NCBI GenBank assembly: GCA_029962745.1
Contig: CM057169.1
Span: 23,599,523 to 23,663,522 of the forward strand
From: Echinometra lucunter
Lineage: Eukaryota; Echinodermata; Echinoidea; Camarodonta; Echinometridae
Length of the DNA stretch: 64,000 nt
Reading direction: 5' to 3'
The translations under genes and the position numbers were made by a program. This document shows positions 11,661 to 24,306 of the stretch, one piece after another. Below the pieces are notes generated by a model that saw nothing but the letters and a program-made list of their open reading frames with translations, was not told the DNA's origin and made no database searches. Position 1 is the first letter of the stretch; every line of letters starts with the position of its first letter.

Positions 11661-11853
11661 TTGTTGAAGAAGCAACGTTGCGCTGGCCTCTTACACGCTT
11701 CCTGAACTTGCTAAGCTTTCGTCTCTTCCTCCTCTGCACTTGTTTCAAGCGGGAGCTTGTTTTACCTGTATCCACAGGATGAGCTGGAATCTCTTCTGAT
11801 TGGTCGCTACCTGAGACCTGCCTCTCTGGAACGTTGAATCGAATGATAGCCCG
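11661..11853 (-). CDS. BCOR: BCOR homologue, basic-segment exon (residues 988-1051)
   Basis: The acceptor is tttgtag before 11853 and the donor is gtgagt after 11661. The 193 bases enter in phase 0 and leave with one base over, which matches the next exon. The segment opens RAIIRFNVPE, directly after KERALQ, resembling the CERAMMRFSE region that follows RALQ in vertebrate BCOR. A dense basic block at residues 1028-1043 (RRKRRKLSKFRKRVRG) is a likely nuclear localisation signal. An indistinguishable copy sits at 20782-20974 in the duplicated contig end. Confidence 0.87.
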
Positions 11854-12220
11854 CTACAAAGAAAAGTATGAAAAACAAAGCACTCAATAATTCCAGCTGC
11901 TGCAGACCATGTTTGATGCAACTATTAATATCACAGATAGCCCTTGGTTTGATAAAAGCAAAAATTTTCAGCAAATATTTGACAATGACTGCTTTGAATT
12001 TTTATAGAGTTTTACAATAATGCAGTTTAAGGACATATTGCAAGTGGTAGGCATATCCTTGAAATTCATTGCTGGTAAAGAGCTTGCAAAATAGGTTTCC
12101 AGAGTGTGATATTAATTGAATTCATGATAAAGCACAACATTTCTAATCTATCATTTTTTTCTTTATGAAACAGGAACAATGAAGAAAACGAAAATCAGTA
12201 TAGCATCTGTGACACCTTAC

Positions 12221-15181
12221 CTGTAAAGCACGTTCCTTGCTACCGAGCGATGCTGCGTCGGCCTGCATCAGATCATTCTCCGTTTGGCTTTCTTCACTGC
12301 CCTTTGATGCACTGGAAACTGCCTCTGAGTTCTCCTTCTGCTTCTCTGCTTCCACTCGTGGACTTTTCGGAAAATCCTCCCTTGATTTCTCTGGTGACAA
12401 GGCTTTGACCTGGCGACGGGTAGGCTTGGTTTTTGCGTACACAGGTGCAACTTCCGACTGACCTAGTGACTGTGTCAGGTATACGTCGGAGAAAGGTTTC
12501 CCAAAGGACCTCTTGACATCAAGGGCCGCTTTTACATCTGGATCATTGTCTTTTTTGCCCTTTACTGTGTCTCCAGGTGGGAAGCGCCCTCCTAAGCCTA
12601 GGGCATCCAGGATAGGAGGGGTCGGAGGAAGAGTTGGTGAAGGTTTCTTTGCTAAATTGTTCTGTGAGCTATTAACTTCATTACCAGCTACAGTTTCCAC
12701 TGATTCTTTAACAGTCTTCTGTTCAGTCGTTGGCTGCCTGGCCGATTCTATGACGGGGAAAGTTTCAACCTGTTCCCCTGCAGATGCAACCTTCGATGAT
12801 GAATTCGTATCTCCAGTCCGTACGCGCTTCTCCACTTTGGTCTGCTGAGAGACGTTGTTTGCTTGAAGTTCAATTTCTCGTGAAAGATAACTCTTGAACC
12901 AATCCTGGCTTGAGGAAACCAACTGACGAGCAACAGTGGACATCATATCAGGCGTGAAATTGTCTCTCTTTTCTCCAGAGGCAAGAGATCTTTGGGCCGC
13001 AATGGCATCATCGTAGGATGGTAGGCGACTGGTACGTTTCTGTGAAGGTTGCACTTGTGCTGTTTCGCTGCGTTGTTTCATGAGAGGAGCTTGAGCTAAC
13101 AGTTCAGCAGTTACTTCTCCGTTTCCCCTTGGGCCTGGCGAAACATTGTTCTTACGCAATTTGTTCTGCGACGAAATTGGAGAGTCATGATATGAAGGCT
13201 TGTCCATGGATTTAGTAAGACTGTCATGAGCTTTTCTTGCAGCATGTGATGTTTCGTCTTCTAGTGACGGAGCGATATTGCTCAATATATTCTTACTTCC
13301 AGTACTCGGGTCTGGCTTATGTGCTCTGATTGCCTGCCCTTCTAGCATTTGGGCGACCATGAGATCATGATGATCACGCTCAGACAACCTGGCCATGAGA
13401 AGACGTTCTCTGACAGGGACACTAGACAGTTTCTTATTGTTCATACTTCTATATGTATTGTAAAGCATATGTTGAGCAGCCACGCTTCGCTGAACTTCTG
13501 CAACAGCGTTGTTGAAGATTTCTCTGGCATTGATATCTGGGGATGTTGCTTTGATCTTTCTGGGAATTGCTTCGTCATGTGGACTTGTAGAAGGGCGCTT
13601 GTTTGAAGCATACACCTTTGAAGCGGTATGAGCTTCCGACTGTGAAGAATTGCTGTGTGCTGCACTGCGATCATCATGAGAAGCAGATGATGAGGGCTTC
13701 CTGACACCTTGTGGTACTTTCATACTATGCATTGGTGGCGGAGACATGGTATGGGGGAGACTTCTGATGGAACGCTTCTGACTCTGACCGTTTACAGCAG
13801 CGTTGTAAGCAGCCAAAGCCTCGAAGTATTCCTGACTTGGAGAGCTAGGAGTGGTCGGCTGACTTGCGAGCTTCTTTGCTAACTCCTGCTCTTCTCGAAT
13901 TTTTATCTGGGTCGCTAACTGTTTATTGTTAAATTCTGCCATCATGGCCTTGCGCTCCCGTTCGGTCTTTGCAAATTCAAGGAGTCGACGATTGTTATTA
14001 ACATCTTTCACCAGCTGACGTTGCTGACGCATGATCAACTCTTGCTGTTGCTTGATCATTGCCTGCTCTCTCGCTCGTACCTGTGCTGCGAACCCGCTTT
14101 GTTTACTTGCAGCGATGTGGGAGTCGATTATCCTTTGCTGTTGAGGACTATAGTGTGTATGTTTGGCTTCATAACCTCTTGCAGATCGTGCGTCTGCAGA
14201 TCTTGGAAGTTCCTTCTGCAGTGAGGGTTCATGAGTTGCTGGTGTCTTGGATGAGATGTCAGGTTGCGGCCGATTGTGGGTTTGTTTCGCAAAGACACCA
14301 TTACTCGCTTTTGTGGATGAGGATGCCATCATTTGACGATAGGCGCGAAGGAGATCTTGCTCGGACTGCATTACCGATAGTTGAGCTAGTTGCCTTTCCA
14401 TGGCATATTTTCGAATATCGGAAGGAGATAACTTCCTTTGTACCGGTTTCACTGAGGCCATGCGACCTGCGTTCATTCTCTTCCTATGAGTATCAAACAT
14501 TGAGGTTTGGTTATGACACCTCTGTGCGACATTACTGGTAGGTAACGTCGTCTTTTGTGCTTGCTCCTTAGCTTTCGCTGCAGTAGCTGCAGCGTGTCGG
14601 GCCATAGCTTGTTTCACAGCTTCCTGTGCTGCGTTTGTTGCCTGAGCTTGCAGGGCTGCGATGTTCGCTGCCTCTGCACGAACACGTTGCTGCATAGCGG
14701 CATAGTTCATCATCGCTTGCTGTTCGGAGCTGACGACTTTCCGTTGTGGGGTCTTTGTGGCTGGGGGATCAGAGATACGTGCCTCTGTGATTCCTCCATT
14801 TCTACAGAGTGATGCCTTTCGAGGTTGAACATACGCCAGACCTCTCTGCAAAGGATATTTAGTAGATTGTAGTGGAGGCACTTTGGGTGCGTTGGCTCCA
14901 CCTATGTTGTGAATGTTAACAGGCTGTCCTCTGGTTTGCACATGGTGTGGTGCTCCGTTGGAGATGTGGTGCTGCGGTGCTGCAGGAAGAACCGGTTTGC
15001 TGGTTTTCTTGGACAAATCCAGGGGTTTGCTAAGGTCTAGCGGTTCGTCCGATCCAATGGAATCATGGTCAACTACAGGCTTCGGATGTGGCTGGATTGT
15101 CGGTCTATCCGCTGATCCGTTCATTGCTGTTCCTTCAACCCGGTGGGCTATAGCAACATTGGCTTGGTTGTGGTGAATCAT
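12221..15181 (-). CDS. BCOR: BCOR homologue, large N-terminal coding exon (residues 1-987)
   Basis: This is an open reading frame of 987 codons from an ATG at 15181 to a consensus donor (CAG|gtaagg) after 12221, leaving phase 0. The family (BCOR/BCORL1) is a nuclear co-repressor of the PRC1.1 Polycomb complex. Visible here are a tandem PLDLSK at residues 47-58 (CtBP-type PxDLS motif), an AHRVEG segment at 13-17 resembling the AHRIDG segment near the vertebrate BCOR N-terminus, an Ala/Gln-rich helical stretch at about 152-212, a Q/E/K-rich coiled-coil candidate at about 363-440, Ser/Pro-rich disorder, a DALGLG motif near the C-terminal end, and KERALQ at the exon end, like the RALQ of BCOR. 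I see no obvious BCL6-binding peptide. A TGA lies in frame 30 bases upstream of the ATG, so translation begins here unless another acceptor is used. The same exon reappears, broken, at 21340-24306. Confidence 0.9.
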
Positions 15182-15222
15182 GTAAATGCTAGCTTCACAT
15201 CTGATCAGTCATGCACAGAAAC
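15182..15222 (-). other. BCOR: 5' untranslated part of the large BCOR exon, with its acceptor site
   Basis: On the minus strand a T-rich tract runs into gtgtccag at 15229-15223, a strong 3' splice site. The exon would therefore start at 15222 and carry 41 untranslated bases before the ATG. An internal AG (gatcag) about 22 bases further in could be an alternative acceptor. Using it would remove the in-frame TGA and allow the protein to extend into an upstream exon. No upstream exon can be assigned with certainty. Confidence 0.6.
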
Positions 15223-15342
15223 CTGGACACATAAGATAAAAAATAGAAATGATGGGAATAATAATAATGAATGCCATAAGACAGGGAGACGGAACTGAAA
15301 ACAAGAATTGTGACTTTGGAAATGAGAAAGAGGCAAATGGGA

Positions 15343-15465
15343 GAGAAGAGAGAGAGAGAGGGATAGGGATAGAGAGGGAGAAAGAGGTAGTGTGGGGAGA
15401 AAGGGGGAGAGGGGAGAAAGAGGGAGAGAGGGAGAGAGAAGGGGGGGGGGAGAAACTAGTGAGCA
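15343..15465 (+). repeat. Purine (GA/GGGA) tract just upstream of the large exon
   Basis: An almost pure purine strand of about 120 bases, 120 bases from the acceptor of the large BCOR exon. On the minus strand it is a polypyrimidine stretch, which may contribute to intron structure. The equivalent tract at 24465-24582 differs by several indels, showing how the two copies diverge at runs. Confidence 0.75.
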
Positions 15466-15469
15466 GTAG

Positions 15470-17524
15470 AGTGAATAGAACTGTGCACTACAATTAAAGA
15501 TTACCGTGGTGACTGTTGAAGGAATTGTAAATAATATATAATTGATTGAAAGTGATGATAATGCAAAACGGGATATCTTTTGACAACGACTTTCACTGAA
15601 AAGCACCGTTCGTTTAATAGACTTCAATGAATTGATCAATCTCTAAAAGTAATCTTGCTACTTGTGAAAACAGCAAATATGGCAATGTCATCACTCGTCT
15701 TTTTACTGCCTCCTGAATCCTCTCATAATCTCCATAACACATTCGTAACACATCAGATAGGATCATTTGACTACGTATTACCACAAATCAGTGCAATGCA
15801 AAGTTATGCCTAGTCGAGGCTCCAACAATGACATTGATTTGTATAGCCCTGATATGCTCTGGACATGCACGGGTGATCATCCCTTTTTACCAAGAAAAAG
15901 ATCAATTGAAAGCCCTATCATATGAAAAAAGCAAAGTCATATCATATAGAAAAGCATAGCATTTTCAATCCCCTGGCTAACAGCGTGTCAATGTTTACAC
16001 TGTCGTTTTATTTATTGTTCTTCGTCAATTGTCGTGGCGCAAATCTCTATCACGAAAATTGCAGAGCCACTGTCGTTTTTAGCAGAATCGGGGCAAATAC
16101 CATAAACATGAATCAGTATTTAGTTAGCAAATATTCGCCAAGATTTCTAAAACAGACTAAGTTAATTTGAAAAATGATCCATTAAATTTCACGTTTCATT
16201 TCTTTTTCCAGTTTTCTTTATCAGATCAGTTAAAAACAATTCCATATATTCAGATCAGGGCTAAATCAAACTGCCGGTCAGTGAATGTAATAATCATGCA
16301 CATCTTTCATTAGATTCAATCTATAAAACAGTTTTCCACCTCAGCAAATTGTTATAATTGCATTCATTTGCAGCTTGACTACTGATTCTCATCTGGCATC
16401 ATCACAATGTTAATGTATTACGGTTTACATATGATTGAATAATGCGTCCGTCGGTCGATATCAAACATGTGCGTAAATAATTCTGAAAACGCCCATCTAT
16501 GAGGCTTCCCAAAGAAATTTGTTCAGTGATTTCCTGAGATAAAGTTCATTTGAGCGAATCAAGCTTGCTAGTTGCCTTTGATATTTTTCTAAGGACGGGG
16601 ACAATCCAATGCATAGTATTTATCCTACGCGGTGCCGGTGAAGGCAGACAGCCTAATGATCACGTGTCATCTTGTATTGTTGAAACATGAGACATAGCAC
16701 TGATCTCTGGACAATAGCGATCACGCGTCCTATAACATGTAGAAAGTGACAATAAAAAAGAAAAAATAGGTTAATTAGAATATGTGAGGTACATTTAGCG
16801 TTATGCAAACTTGGATAATCACCATCGATCTCAGGATTTTGAGAATCAAGGACATGACGTTGGCGATGATATTATTGATGGGTGATGTTTCTGGTAAAAC
16901 ACCCAAGAATGAGATCGAGACACATCTAATTCAGCCTTGTGACATGAACGACATGATAACTTGATATTATGTCGATTGCGACACATTCTCGCTTTATTCA
17001 TCATTCTCCTCAATACATGATTCAAGTCTTGATTATAGTGTGTGTTTGATTGAGCTGATTCGAGCGGCGGGGGCCGGGGGGGGGGGGGGGGGAGGGAGGA
17101 TTCTTACGATTTAATTATTCGAATGAGAAAGTGCAAACTGTGCGTCATATAGATACGTTATACAAGACATTGGACACGTAATGGTCATAACCGGTCTTGA
17201 TTTTTCCTGTCCCTGAAAAAAGCGATTCAACTCTCATAAAGTTCTCTGGACAATAAAAGGAGTGTCTTATTACAATAATTCAATAAAATCGAGCAAAACC
17301 CAATTTATCGTTGAAGATACTGACTATTCACAGCGTATGCAACAGGATATATAAACACTTGTGATGCGGTGATATTAACATTGCTCAATGAGTCTCTAGA
17401 TGAAAATGTTGAACCTGCGGCGATATCAAGCCTCAGATTTCTGGCCTGATACCTCATTTATTTCGGTAAAGTTCGAAAAAAAACCATAGTAAATCGGTTT
17501 GGAAGCACATAACATTTCGTTTTT
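15470..17524. other. BCOR: Upstream intron (5' side of the large exon)
   Basis: AT-rich, with no exon recognised. It contains a G-run at 17073-17092. Its counterpart is 24590-26650. Confidence 0.5.
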
Positions 17525-18024
17525 NNNNNNNNNNNNNNNNNNNNNNNNNNNNNNNNNNNNNNNNNNNNNNNNNNNNNNNNNNNNNNNNNNNNNNNNNNNN
17601 NNNNNNNNNNNNNNNNNNNNNNNNNNNNNNNNNNNNNNNNNNNNNNNNNNNNNNNNNNNNNNNNNNNNNNNNNNNNNNNNNNNNNNNNNNNNNNNNNNNN
17701 NNNNNNNNNNNNNNNNNNNNNNNNNNNNNNNNNNNNNNNNNNNNNNNNNNNNNNNNNNNNNNNNNNNNNNNNNNNNNNNNNNNNNNNNNNNNNNNNNNNN
17801 NNNNNNNNNNNNNNNNNNNNNNNNNNNNNNNNNNNNNNNNNNNNNNNNNNNNNNNNNNNNNNNNNNNNNNNNNNNNNNNNNNNNNNNNNNNNNNNNNNNN
17901 NNNNNNNNNNNNNNNNNNNNNNNNNNNNNNNNNNNNNNNNNNNNNNNNNNNNNNNNNNNNNNNNNNNNNNNNNNNNNNNNNNNNNNNNNNNNNNNNNNNN
18001 NNNNNNNNNNNNNNNNNNNNNNNN
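17525..18024. other. Assembly gap of exactly 500 N
   Basis: Unknown bases. The round length indicates an arbitrary or estimated spacer, not measured sequence. The flanks on both sides belong to the same duplicated 8.6 kb. The ORFs that span it are meaningless. Confidence 1.
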
Positions 18025-20781
18025 GGTTGATGAGCAAATCTGTCATACCCAAGTCACATAACCATAGCTAATTTCCATAATTCACTGGCTTTTCTGGGTA
18101 ATGTAATTTTTTGTTCGGAATAATGTAGGTCTGGTGTCTTTTTCAGTAGTTGTGACTTGGGTATAAGCCGTGTAGGGAGACAAGCTTGGTGAAACAACTT
18201 AAAAAAAATTTGACTTGGAATCAATAGACAAAAAGACACGGCTTTTAACACTCGACTTCCATCTTCCACCAGTGTTTCATGATGCGGTTTTCAAAAGATG
18301 CCGTTATAAGTAAAAAGAAAAAAATAACAACAACAAAGCAGAACATAGAATGAGACGCTAACGGTTAATGCTTAATAAGCTGGCAAAATCGTTTCTGTTT
18401 TGATATCTCAAACGTGTATACGTTATTATAGAATCAATTTTCCTAATAAACGCCTCACAATCAGCGGTTTACTTCTCAATCAGTGCGTAACTTACACAGT
18501 ATTGCTCATAATTGAAAAAGATGAATGTTGGTCGCCTGTTATTTTTTAAACGTTTGCAGATTTTAATACTGATTAACGATTAACATGGATGGGAGTGGGG
18601 TAGTTTGTACAGTCACATGTGATTTGCACACAATGATCATGATGATGATTAGCTTGACTTGCTCTGATAACATTCCAAATTTGTGGTATCCAATTAAAAT
18701 GATTCATGTATGCGTCTGTCCTTATGAATTTTACGTTGAGAGAATGATTACACAAAATATAGCATGTGGGCGTTGTGCAATCGAATTAAAAGAAACACAA
18801 CGCTGGAATGTGAATGTGATGTGATGTCCGCAGTGTAATTCCACTATAATAAAGAGGAAAAACAATTGACGTGACACCTTTTCCTCTCACATTGTAAAGG
18901 GCCTCAAGGTATGTTTAATTTGGCCGAATTGTGTCATTTTTCCTTCCTCGTCCATGTTATGCCATGAAGAATTAAGATTGCTCAAGTTGAAACTTGAGAA
19001 CGAAAAATCAGCGCTTAGTACATCCTTCCTGATACAATGGTTGACTAATGTTAACAATGACTGATGTAATGAAGGAGGGGGGGGGGGGGCGCTTGGGGGC
19101 TGCACCTCCCATAGTTCCACACGAAACAAGAGAGAGAGAGAAATAAAATTAAGGAAATAAAAAGTGAGAGAATGAAGGTAAAGTATCACATAATTATTTC
19201 CATCTTAAAAATGGTGAAATTTTGGCTCGCTTGCAAGTATTGGACAGTTGTTTTTCAGGCAAGAGACATCACCCCCGCTCACAAATTTTACCCATTCCGC
19301 CACCGTTAACAATAGTAAGTATGTTCCCAATAGGATGTAAACACGTCCGTTTAAAAAACCCACAGCAGTACAGAGTTTTCATAAGAGCTTTTCCTCCTCA
19401 AAATGGCAACAAATATGTTTTTACACTCTTACATATAGTTTGAAACTAAAACAATATTGTATAAAGCATCATGAACCAATGTAAAGAAAAATTGCAAACT
19501 TTAACAAAAACTAGCCAATTTGCACATGAAAATAATGATTACTTAATTTACATTGCATTGACGAGTGAGAGAATTTAGTGATAAGCTGCAATCAAAATCG
19601 CTTTCATCATCGTTATAGGCACAATGTAATGCATCAAAAATAGACTAAACATTTTTAGTAATTTTTCCCTTCCTGCTCACACATAATGCGTAATTCTTAG
19701 CAGTCTGAATTAAAAAAAATACTGCCAAAGATGCTACTGAGAGGAGACACTGTACTGCTGTGGAGTAAAGATTATGCTACTTTAAAGGAAAAGCCTACAG
19801 TAATATCCAGAGAGCTTATACTAAAATATCTTTTCGCTGGAATGTGCGGGAATGAATAATCTGCAAGGCATATGGAAAAGAATTAAGGAATTACAGACCA
19901 GGCACACAATTATAAGTAAAACCTACCCACAAAGGTAAAGGATAATTGATTTTAAAAAAGGAACAAGGTGTGATGTAAAATTTCAGAAGTGAGAACCAGA
20001 CTATATAATAGATGTTTGCACCTTGTGCAATTTGAGATAAAACTCTGAAGGGAAATTGAATGATATTTCATTTCGGGAAAGCCCCAGACTGCATGGCAGG
20101 GGAAACAGGCTAAAAGAACTTGGTCATGTTAGTAGTATGCTGACATGGGGTGAACCTATGGGGTGAACACAGGGACGGATTGGTCATGGAAAGTTTGGGG
20201 AATTTTTTCCTCACGGGCCAGTTTATAATATTGTTGAAAATATTGAATGTACATAATAAAGAAAAATAAAAGGAATATATTATTCAATTAATGTAATATG
20301 CACAAAATGCTTACAAAGAATTGGAATTCGATTCTTTTCAGATGACCAGGCAGCTGTCACTTTTCTTTTGCTTGCTCGCTCGCAAACACATAATTTCACA
20401 AAAGACGTCATCCTTCCTCAAACACTGTGTCATACACCTAAAATGGCGGTCGTCCTACCATGGTATAACAATGAAAATTATCAGATGATGAATGGGAAAA
20501 TTCGGGAATGCATATTGCATAGGTTAAGTATAGGCCGATCTTACGAAGGTCCGCAACCGAACTATAGTGCCAGTCCGCCTCTGGTTAGAATGAAGCACAT
20601 TTAGAGTGAAATGAAAAATCAAATATGATGGAGCATGTCAAAAGTTTCATTCGAAGATATTGCGCGCCTAACGCCGGCTATAACGTTGTGGCAATGCAAT
20701 AACACCTTGCTGTCATAGAAAAGAGCCCGCACACATCCCTTATTTTGGAGGTTAAGAAATTTCTGTGCATGCATCACTCAC

Positions 20782-20974
20782 TTGTTGAAGAAGCAACGTT
20801 GCGCTGGCCTCTTACACGCTTCCTGAACTTGCTAAGCTTTCGTCTCTTCCTCCTCTGCACTTGTTTCAAGCGGGAGCTTGTTTTACCTGTATCCACAGGA
20901 TGAGCTGGAATCTCTTCTGATTGGTCGCTACCTGAGACCTGCCTCTCTGGAACGTTGAATCGAATGATAGCCCG
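20782..20974 (-). pseudogene. BCOR: Second copy of the BCOR basic exon (duplicate contig end)
   Basis: It has the same 193 bases and the same splice sites as 11661-11853, with no difference noted on reading. It is most likely the same genomic exon represented twice; it should not be added to the gene model. Confidence 0.85.
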
Positions 20975-21339
20975 CTACAAAGAAAAGTATGAAAAACCAA
21001 AGCACTCAATAATTCCAGCTGCTGCAGACCATGTTTGATGCAACTATTAATATCACAGATAGCCCTTGGTTTGATAAAAGCAAAAATTTTCAGCAAATAT
21101 TGACAATGACTGCTTTGAATTTTATAGAGTTTTACAATAATGCAGTTTAAGGACATATTGCAAGTGGTAGGCATATCCTTGAAATTCATTGCTGGTAAAG
21201 AGCTTGCAAAATAGGTTTCCAGAGTGTGATATTAATTGAATTCATGATAAAGCACAACATTTCTAATCCATCATTTTTTCTTTATAAACAGGAACAATGA
21301 AGAAAACGAAAATCAGTATAGCATCTGTGACAACCTTAC

Positions 21340-24306
21340 CTGTAAAGCACGTTCCTTGCTACCGAGCGATGCTGCGTCGGCCTGCATCAGATCATTCTCC
21401 GTTTGGCTTTCTTCACTGCCCTTTGATGCACTGGAAACTGCCTCTGAGTTCTCCTTCTGCTTCTCTGCTTCCACTCGTGGACTTTTCGGAAAATCCTCCC
21501 TTGATTTCTCTGGTGACAAGGCTTTGACCTGGCGACGGGTAGGCTTGGTTTTTGCGTACACAGGTGCAACTTCCGGACTGACCTAGTGACTGTGTCAGGT
21601 ATACGTCGGAGAAAGGTTTCCCAAAGGACCTCTTGACATCAAGGGCCGCTTTTACATCTGGATCATTGTCTTTTTTGCCCTTTACTGTGTCTCCAGGTGG
21701 GAAGCGCCCTCCTAAGCCTAGGGCAATCCAGGATAGGAGGGGTCGGAGGAAGAGTTGGTGAAGGTTTCTTTGCTAAATTGTTCTGTGAGCTATTAACTTC
21801 ATTACCAGCTACAGTTTCCGCTGATTCTTTAACAGTCTTCTGTTCAGTCGTTGGCTGCCTGGCCGATTCTATGACGGGGAAAGTTTCAACCTGTTCCCCT
21901 GCAGATGCAACCTTCGATGATGAATTCGTATCTCCAGTCCGTACGCGCTTCTCCACTTTGGTCTGCTGAGAGACGTTGTTTGCTTGAAGTTCAATTTCTC
22001 GTGAAAGATAACTCTTGAACCAATCCTGGCTTGAGGAAACCAACTGACGAGCAACAGTGGACATCATATCAGGCGTGAAATTGTCTCTCTTTTCTCCAGA
22101 GGCAAGAGATCTTTGGGCCGCAATGGCATCATCGTAGGATGGTAGGCGACTGGTACGTTTCTGTGAAGGTTGCACTTGTGCTGTTTCGCTGCGTTGTTTC
22201 ATGAGAGGAGCTTGAGCTAACAGTTCAAGCAGTTACTTCTCCGTTTCCCCTTGGGCCTGGCGAAACATTGTTCTTACGCAATTTGTTCTGCGACGAAATT
22301 GGAGAGTCATGATATGAAGGCTTGTCCATGGATTTAGTAAGACTGTCATGAGCTTTTCTTGCAGCATGTGATGTTTCGTCTTCTAGTGGACGGAGCGATA
22401 TTGCTCAATATATTCTTACTTCCAGTACTCGGGTCTGGCTTATGTGCTCTGATTGCCTGCCCTTCTAGCATTTGGGCGACCATGAGATCATGATGATCAC
22501 GCTCAGACAACCTGGCCATGAGAAGACGTTCTCTGACAGGGACACTAGACAGTTTCTTATTGTTCATACTTCTATATGTATTGTAAAGCATATGTTGAGC
22601 AGCCACGCTTCGCTGAACTTCTGCAACAGCGTTGTTGAAGATTTCTCTGGCATTGATATCTGGGGATGTTGCTTTGATCTTTCTGGGAATTGCTTCGTCA
22701 TGTGGACTTGTAGAAGGGCGCTTGTTTGAAGCATACACCTTTGAAGCGGTATGAGCTTCCGACTGTGAAGAATTGCTGTGTACTGCACTGCGATCATCAT
22801 GAGAAGCAGATGATGAGGGCTTCCTGACACCTTGTGGTACTTTCATACTATGCATTGGTGGCGGAGACATGGTATGGGAGAGACTTCTGATGGAACAGCT
22901 TCTGACTCTGACCGTTTACAGCAGCGTTGTAAGCAGCCAAAGCCTCGAAGTATTCCTGACTTGGAGAGCTAGGAGTGGTCGGCTGACTTGCGAGCTTCTT
23001 TGCTAACTCCTGCTCTTCTCGAATTTTTATCTGGGTCGCTAACTGTTTATTGTTAAATTCTGCCATCATGGCCTTGCGCTCCCGTTCGGTCTTTGCAAAT
23101 TCAAGGAGTCGACGATTGTTATTAACATCTTTCACCAGCTGACGTTGCTGACGCATGATCAACTCTTGCTGTTGCTTGATCATTGCCTGCTCTCTCGCTC
23201 GTACCTGTGCTGCGAACCCGCTTTGTTTACTTGCAGCGATGTGGGAGTCGATTATCCTCTTGCTGTTGAGGACTATAGTGTGTATGTTTGGCTTCATAAC
23301 CTCTTGCAGATCGTGCGTCTGCAGATCTTGAAGTTCCTTCTGCAGTGAGGGTTCATGAGTTGCTGGTGTCTTGGATGAGATGTCAGGTTGCGGGCCGATT
23401 GTGGGTTTGTTTCGCAAAGACACCATTACTCGCTTTTGTGGATGAGGATGCCATCATTTGACGATAGGCGCGAAGGAGATCTTGCTCGGACTGCATTACC
23501 GATAGTTGAGCTAGTTGCCTTTCCATGGCATATTTTCGAATATCGGAAGGAGATAACTTCCTTTGTACCGGTTTCACTGAGGCCATGCGACCTGCGTTCA
23601 TTCTCTTCCTATGAGTATCAAACATTGAGGTTTGGTTATGACACCTCTGTGCGACATTACTGGTAGGTAACGTCGTCTTTTGTGCTTGCTCCTTAGCTTT
23701 CGCTGCAGTAGCTGCAGCGTGTCGGGCCATAGCTTGTTTCACAGCTTCCTGTGCTGCGTTTGTTGCCTGAGCTTGCAGGGCTGCGATGTTCGCTGCCTCT
23801 GCACGAACACGTTGCTGCATAGCGGCATAGTTCATCATCGCTTGCTGTTCGGAGCTGACGACTTTCCGTTGTGGGGTCTTTGTGGCTGGGGGATCAGAGA
23901 TACGTGCCTCTGTGATTCCTCCATTTCTACAGAGTGATGCCTTTCGAGGTTGAACATACGCCAGACCTCTCTGCAAAGGATATTTAGTAGATTGTAGTGG
24001 AGGCACTTTGGGTGCGTTGGCTCCACCTATGTTGTGAATGTTAACAGGCTGTCCTCTGGTTTGCACATGGTGTGGTGCTCCGTTGGAGATGTGGTGCTGC
24101 GGTGCTGCAGGAAGAACCGGTTTGCTGGTTTTCTTGGACAAATCCAGGGGTTTGCTAAGGTCTAGCGGTTCGTCCGATCCAATGGAATCATGGTCAACTA
24201 CAGGCTTCGGATGTGGCTGGATTGTCGGTCTATCCGCTGATCCGTTCATTGCTGTTCCTTCAACCCGGTGGGCTATAGCAACATTGGCTTGGTTGTGGTG
24301 AATCAT
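21340..24306 (-). pseudogene. BCOR: Second, frameshifted copy of the large BCOR exon (duplicate contig end)
   Basis: Compared with 12221-15181 it carries single-base insertions near 21575, 21725, 22228, 22388, 22896, 23257 and 23393 and a deletion near 23330. These break the frame into pieces ending near 23383, 22848, 22346, 21663 and 21313. It also has at least two amino-acid substitutions (Val to Ala in ESVETV and Ala to Val in RSAAHS). There are no nonsense substitutions; all damage is indels. This fits an alternative haplotype read at lower quality more than an old pseudogene. Confidence 0.85.

Larger units (their letters stand above)
8899..17524 (+). repeat. Duplicated contig end, copy 1 (left of gap)
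   Basis: This sequence, from GGTTGATGAGCAAATCTGTC to the gap edge, is repeated in the same orientation at 18025-26650 with the same order of introns, exons and microsatellites. Most differences are single-base indels in short runs. Agreement worsens in the last 200 bases before the gap, as expected of a low-quality read end. The large exon is intact in this copy. See the finding on assembly. Confidence 0.95.

Noticed and set aside
12237..14812. Plus-strand ORFs opposite the large BCOR exon
   Set aside because: Antisense shadows of a long coding exon; no family features and the same shadows recur in the duplicated copy.
17426..18071. ORFs spanning the gap
   Set aside because: They consist of unknown residues.
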